A stretch of DNA of 64,000 bases from Erigeron canadensis (lineage: Eukaryota > Streptophyta > Magnoliopsida > Asterales > Asteraceae). Location: assembly GCF_010389155.1 (NCBI RefSeq), contig NC_057764.1, forward strand, positions 186,001 through 250,000. The letters run 5' to 3'. Shown here in pieces: positions 12,572 to 25,401 of this stretch (position 1 is the stretch's first letter; every line of letters begins with the position of its first letter). The position numbers were made by a program, and so were the translations under genes. Below the pieces are notes generated by a model, which saw only the letters and a list, made by a program, of their open reading frames with translations, was not told where the DNA came from and searched no databases.

Positions 12572-13020
12572 TTTATACTATATTATAAAGCAGATTTTTC
12601 CTAAAATTTCAACATTGTACTTGAAATTTTCAATACTGCTTTAAAGTACTTCCCCAAAATGCCCCTCATATCTATTCTATATTTATCTAAAATAACTATA
12701 ATACCCTTTCTCTCTCCTCAAATCCCAACCAATCATCTTTTTTCTCTCTCCTCCATAAATCATTCAAAATCTTTTATCTCAAAAACCGTACATCGATAAA
12801 TTATAAAAATTGTATGGGTGTTCTTAAAATTTCATGCTCTTTCATTAGAGATGTCATTCGATATACTTTCGACAAATTTTTAAATCGGAGGGCGGAGCCC
12901 GTACGGATAAGGCATTTGACTATCATACTCTATGACATATCAACTCCTATAACCTATCATACTCTATGATCTAGGTATCACCTCACCATCTCACCGCCGC
13001 AACGCGCTGGTACTTGCTCT
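12572..13020 (+). mobile_element. Helitron-like repeat (degenerate)
   Basis: It starts near TATACTATATTATAAAG and ends near CCGCCGCAACGCGCTGG, resembling plant Helitron termini, with pyrimidine-rich sequence between. A related copy in opposite orientation lies at about 21440-21840. The 3' CTAG end is not preserved. Confidence 0.4.
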
Positions 13021-13689
13021 CGTATGTTATGGAAGTAACTAACTATTATACTTTGAATTATAAATGAAGTGACAAACATAACCAGGTGCGGAATGAAGTT
13101 TTGCATTTCCTTTTAAATGGATCTCTTATATGAAATATCAATTTATTATTAGTTGTTGAAAATTTGACATACGAATACGAAAACATAATTATGAGTGACA
13201 TTCTTCGTTGAAGACAAAGCATTGACTCATATTGATTTGGAAGATTCCCTCCCAAAAATCATATTCAAATATAATTCGTGACATATTAATATGACTCACA
13301 CTACTATTTTTGGAATAATATATATATTCGAATCATACGTATAATAGGGTAAGATTCATATGTAAGTATAGAACTATATGTCTTATGTCATTTTATTTAA
13401 TATTCAATAAAACAGAAAATAAGGATGTTAATGTAAATAATTAATTATAAATGGATATATAAATTATATTAATTTAAATTACTAAATATGATATTTTAAA
13501 AAATTGGATGAATATAGATTAAGGGCAAGTATGACTTGTCACTATATTGATAGATTGTAAAACTTGGAAATGTCGAGGTTATTTCATTGATTAGTCGTAA
13601 TATTATTTATTACCTTTACTTTTAAGAAGTAACAAGATGAGAAGGCGGATGGCTTTAAAAAAAAAAGAAGTAAAATCCATACATACTAC
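13021..13689. other. Intergenic or intronic DNA, nothing recognised
   Basis: AT-rich sequence between the Helitron-like repeat and the possible first exon. An additional exon of the TAF1A-like gene would be expected between 11783 and 13689, but I could not identify one. Confidence 0.35.
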
Positions 13690-13837
13690 GAGATTCAGTC
13701 CCTGTCTTTTTTAGGGTATAACTCGGTTTTGTAATTGATAATATTATCCCTTTAATATTTCTGTCGTTTCGCTTCTTAGCATTTCTTCTTCTGCTGCTGC
13801 TGCTTTTATTATTATCATTATTAACAATCTCTTCCAT
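13690..13837 (-). CDS. Possible first exon of the TAF1A-like gene
   Basis: An ATG at 13835-13837 opens a basic, Lys/Arg/Ser-rich segment of 49 codons (start MEEIVNNDNN, with SSSSRRRNAKKRNDR) that ends at a possible donor TCTC|GTAGTA. A basic N terminus would suit a nucleolar protein. The exon ends in phase 1, whereas the next recognised exon (11782) starts in phase 0, so at least one exon is unidentified or lost between them. The longer upstream frame to 14041 has no supporting similarity. Confidence 0.35.
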
Positions 13838-14041
13838 TGAAACGTCGTCAATTTTAGGGGCGGTGGAAAGAAAAATTGTTTTACTCCCCTGTGCTGTAAA
13901 TCTGTGATCAACCGGGTCATATATATCGACTTTCGGCCCATATGTAACCAAACCAACACATGCCCAGCCCAGCCCAAATAGCAAACACAAAAAACCACGA
14001 GTTCTTGAAACTTGAAATGAAACTTCAAACAATCGTCTCAA

Positions 14042-15249
14042 ACTCTAGTTACTTTTTTCTAGTCTCTATAATTAATAATTTTATTGAATATACCATATGT
14101 TGTTTTGGTTTTAAAGTAAAGCGTATATATTACAAACACTTGATAATTTAACGACTGTTAAAATTTAATGTGAACTATGACGATTGACGTCAACATGTTA
14201 TTCAAAAATTGTGTCGAATGTTTTATTTTGATTAGTGATTTTTGAAAGTTTAGAGTCGATAAAGTTTAATAACTCGTGGGTTTTACTAGTAAAATTAGAT
14301 GAAACGAATAGAAGTGTTGTATGGATTATTCACTATCTTTTATATGTACAAAAGATAAGTATTTGTCTATTTGAATTATGTAGAAAAGTGCCTATATAAA
14401 ATTAGGTGAAACGAATGAAGTATTACTCACTAGGTAGTACATGCAGTAATACTTTTAAAAAAAAAATTTTTTTTACTTGATTGGACGTGCCATGTACAAA
14501 TGAATTGAAGGGTTGATTTCATGATTTGTGTTTCTAAATCAAAAACAAATAAACTGCTGAACTATTTAATTAACACCATAGATAGAATACAAATTGCATT
14601 CAAAGTCAAATATATATTTTAAGAAATTACAGTGATAACTGGTAATGGTAGCGTAAATTTGGAATAGTGCATATATAATTCCACTAATTCAGCAATTCGT
14701 AATAAATTTTTTTAAATCAAGGAATATTTATAGGAAATTAATATTTTGCATTAATTAACTTAATAAGGAATTTTATTAATACGTCCTGTTTAGATAAGTG
14801 CATATATATTACCCTTTTTTACGTTATTTTTCTTATTATTGATACATATTGTTTGTTCTTTTATTTTATTTTTATTTTGCTTTTTTTCAAATTAGGCTTT
14901 CAGGTTTTGAAATGTATTTGTATTAAACTTACAAATATACAAATCTATTAAGAATAATAATAAAACAAAAAACCCGGTTTTCATACCCCTACTTAATTTG
15001 TTTTTTAATGCTTGATTACGCAAACTTTTAAATATATCATTCATGATACGATATTTTAAAACATGTTGATTTACATAATTTCGGTCATTACACGATAAAA
15101 AAGTATAAAAAAAAAAAAAAACTTAAAATAACAACTATATCTAAAATGGTGAAGATAAAATTGAATTGATTGTATAAAAAAACAAAAAAAAAAAAACAAT
15201 TCTAGTGACAAAACAACACAATTGGGCATTGTAGTGTACATGTATTAAT
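14042..15249. other. Intergenic AT-rich DNA
   Basis: No gene or clear transposon terminus seen. There are several poly(A)/poly(T) runs, for example near 14457-14475, 15106-15120 and 15178-15198. Confidence 0.45.
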
Positions 15250-15420
15250 CAACAAAGAATTAGTCTAGTGGTAAAAGAAGTACTTGGTGATTTTATGGTC
15301 TTAGGTTCGATAATCATCGCTTAGCATAAAAATAAATCCTTTAAGATACTTGTTACCAATGAAGTTTAAATTCACATATAAAATTCTAAAGACATGGAAT
15401 TAATTTTTTTGGTGTCCTGA
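15250..15420 (+). mobile_element. SINE-like element with tRNA-type promoter boxes
   Basis: A box-like TTAGTCTAGTGGTAAAAG is followed about 30 bp later by a B box-like AGGTTCGATAATC, the spacing of a tRNA-derived Pol III promoter. The downstream part lacks tRNA folding, and the 3' boundary is approximate. Confidence 0.4.
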
Positions 15421-15941
15421 TCATGTGAGGAATATGATGGATGCATACCGCCGGCAACATATAATTATACGGGATGAGTCGATAGATATTTAATTGTGGT
15501 ATCAGGGATAGGCACCCCTTTACCTCTTTTTAGTGTAGATGGATTACCAAAACACAATACATTATGAAGGCCTTAACAATTTCAAAAATGTGAACGTGTA
15601 ATGCGCGTTCATAAAGGTGACAATAGTAGACGTTAACAACTTAACATGTTATTTTTGTACGTACGTAACCTAGCTATATCAACTTAAAGGTGAGTCCAAG
15701 TTTTCAGGAAACAACTCTCATGAAAGTAATTGGTGATTTCAGTTTGAAATATTTGCTACGTGAAAAAAGTTAATGTACTTTTTATTTTATTTTATTTTTT
15801 TGTGTTTGTATTTTTGAGTGTGGATATTTTTTGAACGAATAGGTTAATAACTTTACACTTTGATTTGTAATCTTGGACTTAAAAACTCACCAATGAACGA
15901 CATGTTTAACCCTGTGAGGCTGTGACTTCTTCTAAACCTAA

Positions 15942-16520
15942 CTAGAGTGGTGCCCGCGCATTGCAACGGCGACAGTCTATAACGTTTTAGACACCGTAAC
16001 GGTTTATAACGTTCAGTTTACTTTTATAAGATGCGTCAATGCATGATTTAACCGTATATATCATTCTAAAAATAAGTCGCGTATTAGGTGCAAAAAATAA
16101 TGAAGTGCAAACACTAACCATGAAAAATAATCACTTACAATTGTAGAGGATAAGACCAAGGCAATTAAAAAAATAAATAGTCAAAGATTAAAATTTAATA
16201 CAAATATACAAAAAACATAATTGGTTTATAATTTCGTGAGTTATGAAAAGCTAATTATTGTTTAAACATTTTGTAATATAATCTATGACAATTAAGATGT
16301 TTTTTTTTATTCGTAGCATTACCTTCAGCAATAATTTTAAATGGGGATTTTATAACAATAGGAGTTTTAGGTAATTGTGGGGTTTTTTTTATTAAGGGTA
16401 ATTTCGGAATTTTAGGGATTAAGTGTGTGGAGGTAGTTTAAATGTAGAGGGTATATTAGGTAATACAAAAATAGATAGTTGAATGGGGTAGGAGATAGTT
16501 TGTTTATATATCTAAACCTA
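15942..16520 (-). mobile_element. Helitron-like element, minus strand, 3' end at 15942
   Basis: On the minus strand the element ends ...GCAATGCGCGGGCACCACTCTAG followed by T, matching plant Helitron 3' ends (CTAG|T). The body to the right contains sequence around 16385-16520 related to the repeat at 31.5-31.8 kb. The 5' end is not clear, so the right boundary is approximate. Confidence 0.45.
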
Positions 16521-18352
16521 ATATAAATTTTAAAATTGTCAATGATTGCTGTAAAAAAAAATACGAAAAGTTGAATAATTATTTTTTTGGGAACTGTCAA
16601 ACAATTTAAAAGCAACATCATGATGATATTATTTCTAATTTGGAATTAGATTATTTCTGCTTTTATTCTTGTATGCCATAGTAGGAAATCAGGAGTATAT
16701 AAATCGATTCCAATTCCAATTTCAATATGCTGATTGCTGATTTCAATTAAATCACCTCTTATTAAATAACACAGTAGTTGTTAGCAATGTATAAACTAGA
16801 AAGTATTTGCTTGATATAGCGAAAGCGATTGATGATGGTGGTTGGGGTGGCGCCGAAGATTGGTGGTGGTGCCAGCAGCAAAGTGTAATTGATTGATGTA
16901 AAAAGAGTAATGTAGTTATTTTAGAAGTTAAAGGTATATGTTTTAAATTAAATTTATTAAGAGCATTATAAATATTACAGGTATTTATGTTGAATATATA
17001 GTTAAATAGGAAGAAAGAAATTTTTACGGTTATTAGTTGTAAGAAGATTAAGATTTAAAGTTCCTTAGAGATGATAAGTCTTGGAGTTTTTCCTCTGAAT
17101 ACTTGTAACGGTCTATAGTTAACATCTCGTTGTCTGGAAGACGTGCAACACTTCATATTATACCGTGAAGTTTCAGACTAAATGTTTGAAAAAGAAAATG
17201 TCTTTTAACCTTACTAATGAAGTGGAAACAAACTTTAGATTTAGAAAGGAAAAAAAAAAAAGGGAACAAATTTTTTACATCTAGTATAGAAAAAGGAATT
17301 GGTTTGTGGTCATATTAGCGGATCACTTCTTGTATTACTTAGAAAAAGGAAATAATATTCGTATCATATGATTATATTATACTCATCCCAAATTCTCAAT
17401 GGGTACATTTGTGAATTATGTGGCAGGAATCCATTAAGCTCTTTTGGAAGTCAGTGAGTCAGCCCCTTAGTTTGGAAGTCAGTCAGTCAGTCTATTATTA
17501 CTTTTAAATTTTGTCTCTTTGAAAGCAAAGGAAATGTTAACTTCTTTTCTTTAGACGGACAGAAGGACGTGATAGAAGAAGAAGAAGAATAATTTTGTTG
17601 TAACCCGTCTGTCTGACTGTCTCGTCTGTCCTTACTCCCGCCCACCCATCAGGTGTTTGTCTATATGTCACAATGAATTTATTTTATTTTTTTCCCATTT
17701 CCCATATATATGTGTATCAGTATCAAATTTAATGGAATGGAATGCATATATATGAAAACATTTATAAAGTTTCACTTGGATAGGTTATATACCTGATAAT
17801 AATAATAGTAGTAGGAAAGTAATTATAATGTTCTACATACTTTGTTAATTTAATCCACACACCGTCACATATCGTTTTTGTTTGGAATTTAATTTCGATC
17901 TGGTACTACGTCCGTCTCCTGTTTGGATGATCAGACTTGCTTCGAGTATATATTGGCCGGATTGGAAATCCATATATCAATCTTTTACTAATACAGTTTT
18001 TTTAGTTAGTTGCAAAGAATTAGCATGTATAACCTCGATCCTAGCTCCCCCATGCATTAATTAGCAGCACACTACTGACTTAACAGTCGTTTCCATTTTG
18101 ATTGATTAATTACCTGCTGAAAGTTTTTGAATTCAGTACTGAGAATAAATAAATAAATAAAAAAAGATTTGGCTAACTGTTAAAAGAATAATAATACTCC
18201 GTAATAGATTGTATGTTTTATGATTTATGAACCTAGCTAATTCGTTATCAAACTACTACGGAGTACTAGATATTAACGTTATACTCTTATTTAGTATTTG
18301 GGGTTTTTGCAGATGTAATTATTTGTTTACTATAATACACAAGAAGGCGAAG
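16521..18352. other. Intergenic region upstream of the TAF1C-like gene
   Basis: AT-rich sequence. About 16830-17000 has GGTGGTGG-rich DNA resembling the interior of other Helitron-like copies here. The last few hundred bases before 18353 probably hold the promoter and 5' UTR of the next gene, but no box stands out. Confidence 0.4.
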
Positions 18353-21076
18353 ATGATGAACACTTCAGACGACTGGAAATCCTTGTGGACTATCTCATCT
18401 GTCCACGCTGCACCATTGCTCATCGACCCTACCCCCACCAAAACCGCCAATACCATTAAAGGAATTGGACCGGTCATCTTCGACTCCTCCCCCAAACCAC
18501 AAACCCACCTTCATCTCTTCTCTTCGCCCTCCTTACATCCTCAATTACCTCCCCCTTTTCCCACCATGTCCTTCCCTAGATTCCTCGCTACATCATCCAC
18601 AATCCTTCCTTCCACCGCCACTTCCATTTCCGCATCATCATCATCATCATCATCTTTGCCCGACTACGAGCGACTTCTTGCTCACAATTCTCTTTGTTTA
18701 TTGCGATGCCCTGGTACACATTCGTCTCTGGCATTCTTTCCAACTGGTTCCAACTCAGACCAAGTTGGGTTTGTTGTTTTGTCTGTTGAAAACTCCCAAT
18801 TGAAAGTGAGAGGAGGTTATGCTGAAACTGAAGTCTTTACATCGCCTAATGCATTAAGTCATCGGATTGTCAATATCTCTGTCAACCCGCTTGCTGATTG
18901 TGAATATGATTCGGGTAATTCTTGTGTTTTTTGTAAAATTTGACTACATCTGATTATTATTTCTGAGCATAGCTTTAATTCATGACAACCTAAATGTTTA
19001 TTTGGATCAGGCAAATCTGCTATTGGGTACTTGTTGGCTTACACTTCTCATTTTGTTAACTACTACCGCATTAAAATCACAACGGAGGAGGGTTCTGGTA
19101 AGATTACACCAATGTTGGAATTAGCTGGTAATAAGTTGTTCAAAAGCTCCACAATTGTCCATGCTTGTTGGAGCCCCCATCTATTCGAAGAGAGTTTTGT
19201 TTTGCTTGAGAATGGTAATTTGTTTATATATGATCTGGATTCTTATCCTAGACCGTCTATTTCATCTCCGCAGTTGAGTGGGACAAAAGTAAAAGTTTTG
19301 TGGGGTGAGTCTGTTGTTTCTGAGAGAGGTGGTGGTTGGTTGAGCTGTGATTTTAGTTGGCATCCAAGAATTTTTATTGTTGTTCACTCAAGTGCTGCTT
19401 TTCTTGTTGATTCAAGGTCCACGAGGTCAACTGTCACCCCTTTGTTACAAATTGATGTCAATAATGGATCAAGTGATAGATTTGTTGCATTCTCTATTGC
19501 TGGTCCTGATAGATTCTACTATACTTTGGTTTCCAGTCACAAAGTTTACCTTTGTGATATAAGAAAACCAATGACTCCACTTCTACGTTGGACCCATAAT
19601 GTTGCTAGCCCAAGATATGTTAGTGTTTCTAGTTTGTCTGAGTTAAGGTCACAGCCCGAGGATGATACATATAGTTGGGCTTCTGAAGCTGGTTATGGCA
19701 TTCTATTGGGGTCTTTTTGGAACTGTGAATTTAGTCTTCTTTGCTATGGCCCAGATGTTAGAAAAAGAGAGTCCATCTCTCCATCATTTTATGCATGGGG
19801 ACTTCCCTCTGACCTCTCACTAACTACGAATGAATGCCGTTGTGGTTCTTGTCTTGTGAAAGAAGAATGCTCTAAAGACAAGCTTCATGATTGGGTTAAT
19901 TGGCAAGACAAGAAAAAAATTGTTTTGGGTTTTGGCATTCTTGATAAGGAAATTTCTTCTCAGTTGTTTGAATCTGATATGTTCGGTGGGTTTACGCTCA
20001 TTACATTAACATCTGCGGGGAATATTGAATTACATAGATATTGTGCCTCGTGGGGTTATTTGCAAACTTCAGAAAAAGGCCATGTTGAGCAACCTTTGGG
20101 TTTGAGTGATTCTGTTTTGTATAAAGAGAAAGAGAATTATCGTTTTCGCAAGACTTTTCTGTATCATAAATTTGACTGGCTTGATGGATATTTAAAAGCT
20201 GATCTTGCCCGAATAATGAGTAAGAAATTAGTTGGAATCCTTGACAATGAAACACCGGAAAAAGCTTGTATAGGGAAGGAGTTCCATGAGATCATATGCC
20301 AAAAGTTGAACACTTGTAGCTCTGGTGGAGTTCAAGGGTCTATAAATACTCGTGATGTGCTCAAAGACATAAGCTTTCCAACCAGTATTTACGAGATTGC
20401 TTTAAGAAGTGTGTGGGCAAATCTACCTAAGCAAGTTTTAAGCTTTGGCTTTTCAATCTATACAGATCTCCCAGACATTCCCAGGAAAAAGGATAATACT
20501 TTACCTCGTGAGTTCTTGGAAGTTCCAAGTCACCAATCTCACTTACCTCCGTTTTTCCTTCGGGATCCTTCATCCCGTGGTACTAAGTGGTCAGGTAAGC
20601 AAAAGCCTAGTAGCTCTTTAGTGGGCCCAGTGACCCCCATCCCATTTTTGATGACATTTCATAAAACTCATATGTTAGAAGCAGAGGATAACCAACAGCC
20701 TGCCGACTCAGAAATCGATCACAAGTGTTATGAAGTGATGAGTGTAGCTACTGAAACAGAATCTCATAGTTGTGATGACTTTAAGGTTTCTCTTGCTGAT
20801 GATAATGAGGACGTGTTGGACAGTTCTGAGCAACCGCTTGCTGCATACAAGCCTACATCAATGGAGGATATCGATGAGAACCATGCCAAAATGATGTTTA
20901 AAGCTGGCAAAAAGAATGAGAAAGACTTGATTGACTTGGATTGCCCGTTGAAGTATATGTTTGATGAACAAGCAGCCAGAAGTTTTGAGTATGGCGACAC
21001 GAATTTATACCAACTACTCAATAAACACTTTTCCACCTTCAGTAAAGGCATTCATAGCTGGGAGGGAAGACTATAA
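18353..21076 (+). CDS. Putative TAF1C-like RNA polymerase I transcription factor subunit
   Basis: Two exons, 18353-18914 and 19011-21076, joined at G|GTAATT and TTGGATCAG|GC. The joined frame stays open for 875 codons. The start is one of two adjacent ATGs (18353 or 18356); the upstream in-frame extension looks non-coding. The N terminus (DDWKSLWTISSVHAAPLL) is followed by a Pro/Ser-rich stretch. The middle, about residues 190-480, reads like a beta-propeller with recurring hydrophobic strands ending in Asp or Trp. The C-terminal third is acidic and low in complexity. I associate this with the plant protein family grouped with TAF1C, which would act with TBP at rDNA promoters; this is family recall and moderately certain. 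It could also be annotated as an uncharacterised WD-like protein. It faces the TAF1A-like gene head to head. Confidence 0.8.
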
Positions 21077-21439
21077 TACCAAGCCTAACATCCCCAAGTA
21101 AATTTTGGCATTAACACTTCTCAAATCAGATTAGTCATCCTTTCTTCTTCATCTGTTAATTATATGTTTTCGTGTTTTATTTGGTAATGATATTGATGTC
21201 TTGTGAGCACCGAGGTGAATACGATCCTTTATATATTTTCTTCTATTTGATTGGTTATTTTAATCTTCTTTTGACAAACTCGTTAATCTTTTTCATGCAT
21301 CTTGCACAAAAAGACTGTCAATACAGATTTTTAATCGAGCCATATATAGTACATTTTGGAGTGTTCACAAATACTAAGTTAATGATTATTGTACTTATAC
21401 AAGAGATAGTGTCTTCGAGTTCCTGCAGGAAAATGGTAG

Positions 21440-21840
21440 AGATGACAGGTCAAGTCATAGAGTATGATAGCCAAATGTCTTAGCCGTACGGGCTCCGGCT
21501 CAGATTTTAAAATTCGTCGAAAGTATATCGAATGAAATTTCTAATGAAAGAGCACGGAATTTTATGAACACTCATATAATTTTTATAATTTATCGATATA
21601 CGGTTTTTGAGATAAAATTTTTATGGATGAAATAGAAAAAATGAGTGACTGAGATTTGAGGAGAGAAAAAAAAATGAAGGTTGAGATTTAAGGGTATTAT
21701 AGGTATATTATGTAGAAATGTTTATATTAGTGAACAAAACAGAGGGGTGATTTAAATAGTTCAATTACTTAATTGAGATTTGAAAAATGGCAAAATGTAT
21801 TATAAGATAGTATTATATATTAGATATTAAATATGGGGTT
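21440..21840 (-). mobile_element. Helitron-like repeat, inverted relative of 12.6-13.0 kb
   Basis: Shared segments with 12572-13020 in opposite orientation include GTCATAGAGTATGATAG, CCGTACGGGCTCCG and the TCGATATACGGTTTTTGAG block. Ends are not preserved. Confidence 0.4.
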
Positions 21841-21954
21841 TTTAAAGAGAGGGATAATACATGAATGATGCATATGTACTTTTTTAGAAAAAAAAAGCTT
21901 TCATTCAAAACAACAAGGAGGAGGCCCCAAAAAACGGACCACTCCCACCAACAA

Positions 21955-24900
21955 TTACATCATATACAGAGGGTATTTGACCCAGTCATTCCAAACAATC
22001 CTAGAAAACTTGGATCTATACTTTAACCAGATAAAAGACATAGACTTGACCAAGGAAACCACCTCCATAACTTTCGGATCACCATTCTGAAAAACCACCT
22101 TATTGTGTTCTTTCCAAAGAGCCCATAAAGTAACAAGAAAAATCCCACGAACAATTTTCTTTCCTTTATACGAACCATTAGGCAGATTCGGCCACTGGAT
22201 AATATCTTCAAGACCCGCAAAAGAATTGACGCTAAGCTTGCACCAATTCCAAACGCTAGACCACATCCCGAAAGAGAAGCCACACTCGAAAAAAACGTGA
22301 CTAATACCTTCGTCTACCAGGTTGCACATTGGACAAAGCAAACAAGGCAAAACGACATTTCTTTTAATCAACTCAAGGCGCGTAGGAACTCTACCTTTAT
22401 CGATTCTCCAGACCAACGTATTGACCTTGATGGGCACTCACTTAACCTATTGAAACCTGTTAATAGAGCCTGCATAAATCTGCCATAAATCGGCTTTGAC
22501 CACAGCCACAGAAAAGGCGACTGTCGGATTATTATTCCATATCCATGTATCTTTGCACTGCTTAAGTCTGATCTGGGTCAGCATAAACATCAAGTCTTGA
22601 GTCTCAGAGATACCTTCGACTGTATTAGCCCCCACCGCCCAATTATTCACGACTTTGACCTGCGTGCCTTCAGTAACCAGCCGACTACTCACAGAGCAAT
22701 GTTTATCTATTTCTAAAGCGAACAAAGCAGGCCATCTGTATTGAAGACTAATGTCTCCATACCACACATCCTTCCAAATCCCACTTTACGAGCAACGCCA
22801 AATTCATATCAGACAGTTTTGTTATACCCAGACCACCATACTTCTTTGGTCTCGTCACCACGTCCCAAGCGACCCAATGGATGCCTTTACCCTCTTTGTT
22901 TCCAAACCATAAGAATCTTCTCATCAAACCCTCTATGTTATCAATAACTTCCTTAGGAGCCTTGAATAACGAAAGATAATAAACCGAGAGACTTGCCAAA
23001 ACCGATTTTATCAACGTTAATCGCCCTCCCATAGATAACATCCTAGCCTTCCAAGATAGGAGTCTCCCACGCACCGACTCTATAACCGAATCCCAATGAG
23101 ACGAACGATTCATATTCGCTCCAATCTTGACTCCAAGATATTTAAACGAGAACTCACCAACTTTACACCCCAATATCTCGGCCATAGCATCGACATCAAA
23201 AGCATACACACCCAAACCAAAAATGTGAGACTTATGAACATTAATTCGCAGGCCAGAAACCATATGGAAAATACGAAGCAGGCGATTAGTATTCATAATG
23301 TTAGTAATAGACCAAGAGCCCATTAATAATGCGTCATCCGCATACAACATGTGTGTAATTTTCGGCCCTCCCTTGGTCACTACAATGCCTTTAATATCCC
23401 CCAACGAAGAAGCCCGATCCATTAACTTCGCCAAACCCTCCATAACGATAAGAAAAAGAAACGGGGATAAAGGATCGCCTTGTCTAAGCCCTTTTTGACA
23501 ATCAAACTCAAACGTAGGCGACCCATTTACCAACACCGCCGACCGGGCCGACTGAACAATACCTCTGATCCATAAACACCATCTATCGGGGAAGCCCATT
23601 TGATCTAAGATATCCATAAGAAAACCCCAATTTACGTTGTCGTACGCCTTTTCAAAATCAATCTTCAACAAATACGCCTTCTTACTATACTTCTTGAGCC
23701 AACCAATAAGTTCATTTAGGACAAGGGGCCCGTCCAAGATGAACCGATCTTTAAGAAAAGAGGATTGCGAATCAGAGATAACGTCCCCAATAACCTTTTT
23801 AATTCTAGCCGCTACCACTTTCGAAATCACTTTACTGATAACCCCCACAAGGTTTATAGGCCGATAATCTTTCAAGCCCAATGGAATATTATTTTTTGCA
23901 ATCAGTGTGATGTATGATAAGCTGCACTCTTTACTGATTATACCGACTTCATAAAACTCTTCAAATAACCTCAAAAAATCATCTTCCAGCAACGCCCAGA
24001 AGTGTTTGATAAAGAAAAAATTAAACCCGCCTGGACCAGGGGCCTTCTCAGACCCACAATCAGCTATAGCTTCTTTTATTTCTTCCCTAGAAAAAGGAGC
24101 AATCAACTCATCTTTCTTCTCTGCTGGAACCTGTTTAAAATCATCACACAAAAACAATGGTCTTCTAGGGTTAGTATCGCTAAAGAGCGCTCTAAAGAAC
24201 CGAAGGACTTCCCGTTTGACTAACGGTGGTTTGGAGATCCAGTCCCCGTTAACCAGAACACCTGGGATGTTATTTGCCGCTTTCCTGCCATTAATACAAC
24301 GATGAAAATATGTTGAATTTTCATCTCCCACATATGCCCAAGTCACCCTAGATTTCTGCTTCAAATCCTTATTCTTCAGAAACAATAGTCTGTCCACCTC
24401 TTTCTTACTTTCCTCCCAAACCCACAACTCTTCCTCCTCTAATTCACGGTTCTCCATATCCAACTCTAAACGTCTAATGTCGTTCTTGAGGTTCTCCAAT
24501 TCTGCCTCTTCTTTAGCTTTAACCGAAATCCACCAATTTTTAAGCGCCACCTTAACCGCCAACAACTTTTTAGAAATAACCATATCTGCTGGGCCCTCAA
24601 AATGGACATTCGACCAAGCCTCCTTAACAATATCTTCGCACCCATCTCGATCAAGACACGAATTAAACCACTTGAACGGTTTAGCACCAAAATTAGTATC
24701 ACCAATTGTTAACAATATGGGACTATGATCAGACAATTCCCTTGGTAACGCTCTAAGGCAGGCCCCATTCCACCTATTAAAAAAGTTCTGACAAACCAAC
24801 ATTCTATCGATTTTACTCATTTTTGCGGACTTCCCCGTACCTGTCAAAAAAGTGAATCTACTACCCTGCATTTTAAATTCTTGTAAGCAAGCTTCATCAA

Positions 24901-25401
24901 TGAAATAATTGAAATCCCGGGCCGCGCTACTATTGAATTTAGAATTTTTTCTCTCACAATCCCATCTAACCGAGTTGAAGTCCCCTATAAAAATCCACAT
25001 CCCATCCATACCTTGCATCAACGCCAAAAGACGCTCCCACAAAGTTCTTTTTTTCCCCACTCTCTGCGGGGCGTAAACATTAACCACATGAAGCAAAGAG
25101 CCGTCTTCAACAAGGTTCCCAGTAGTCATAATAAAGTTTTGTTCCGAGATGGTTTTAATTTTTTGAACCTCCTCGGATTCCAAATACTAATCAACCCTCC
25201 TGATCTACCCCTAGCCCCCACAGCATCATATTCGTAATTCCCATTACCCCAAACCATAGACAAATCAAAACTAGCGATATCGACTAACAAGGATTCTTGG
25301 AGACCCAAAAAGTCAACTTTAAACTTAGATACCAAACCTTTGATCCAAGAGGCTTTACCCATCGCCCCTACTCCCCTGATATTCGAAGACAAGAAATTCA
25401 T
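21955..25401 (-). pseudogene. LINE ORF2: endonuclease / reverse transcriptase / zf-RVT, disrupted
   Basis: ORF2 starts at the ATG of 25399-25401 (MNFLSSNIRG), the usual opening of an APE-type endonuclease. The endonuclease runs to about 24700 and includes GDFNSVR and LSDHSPI motifs. Reverse transcriptase follows, with RQGDPLSPFLF and the catalytic LYADDALL motif (about 23325-23345). The zf-RVT tail (CPMCNLVDEGISHVFFEC) lies at about 22265-22345. Breaks: one frameshift near 25165-25185, another near 22750-22770, and two in-frame stops near 22437-22447. The family normally nicks target DNA and reverse-transcribes its own RNA there; this copy cannot make a complete enzyme. Confidence 0.9.

Noticed and set aside
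13838..14041. N-terminal extension upstream of the possible first TAF1A exon
   Set aside because: No conserved motif and no support for a start at the upstream codon; the extension looks like promoter or leader DNA.
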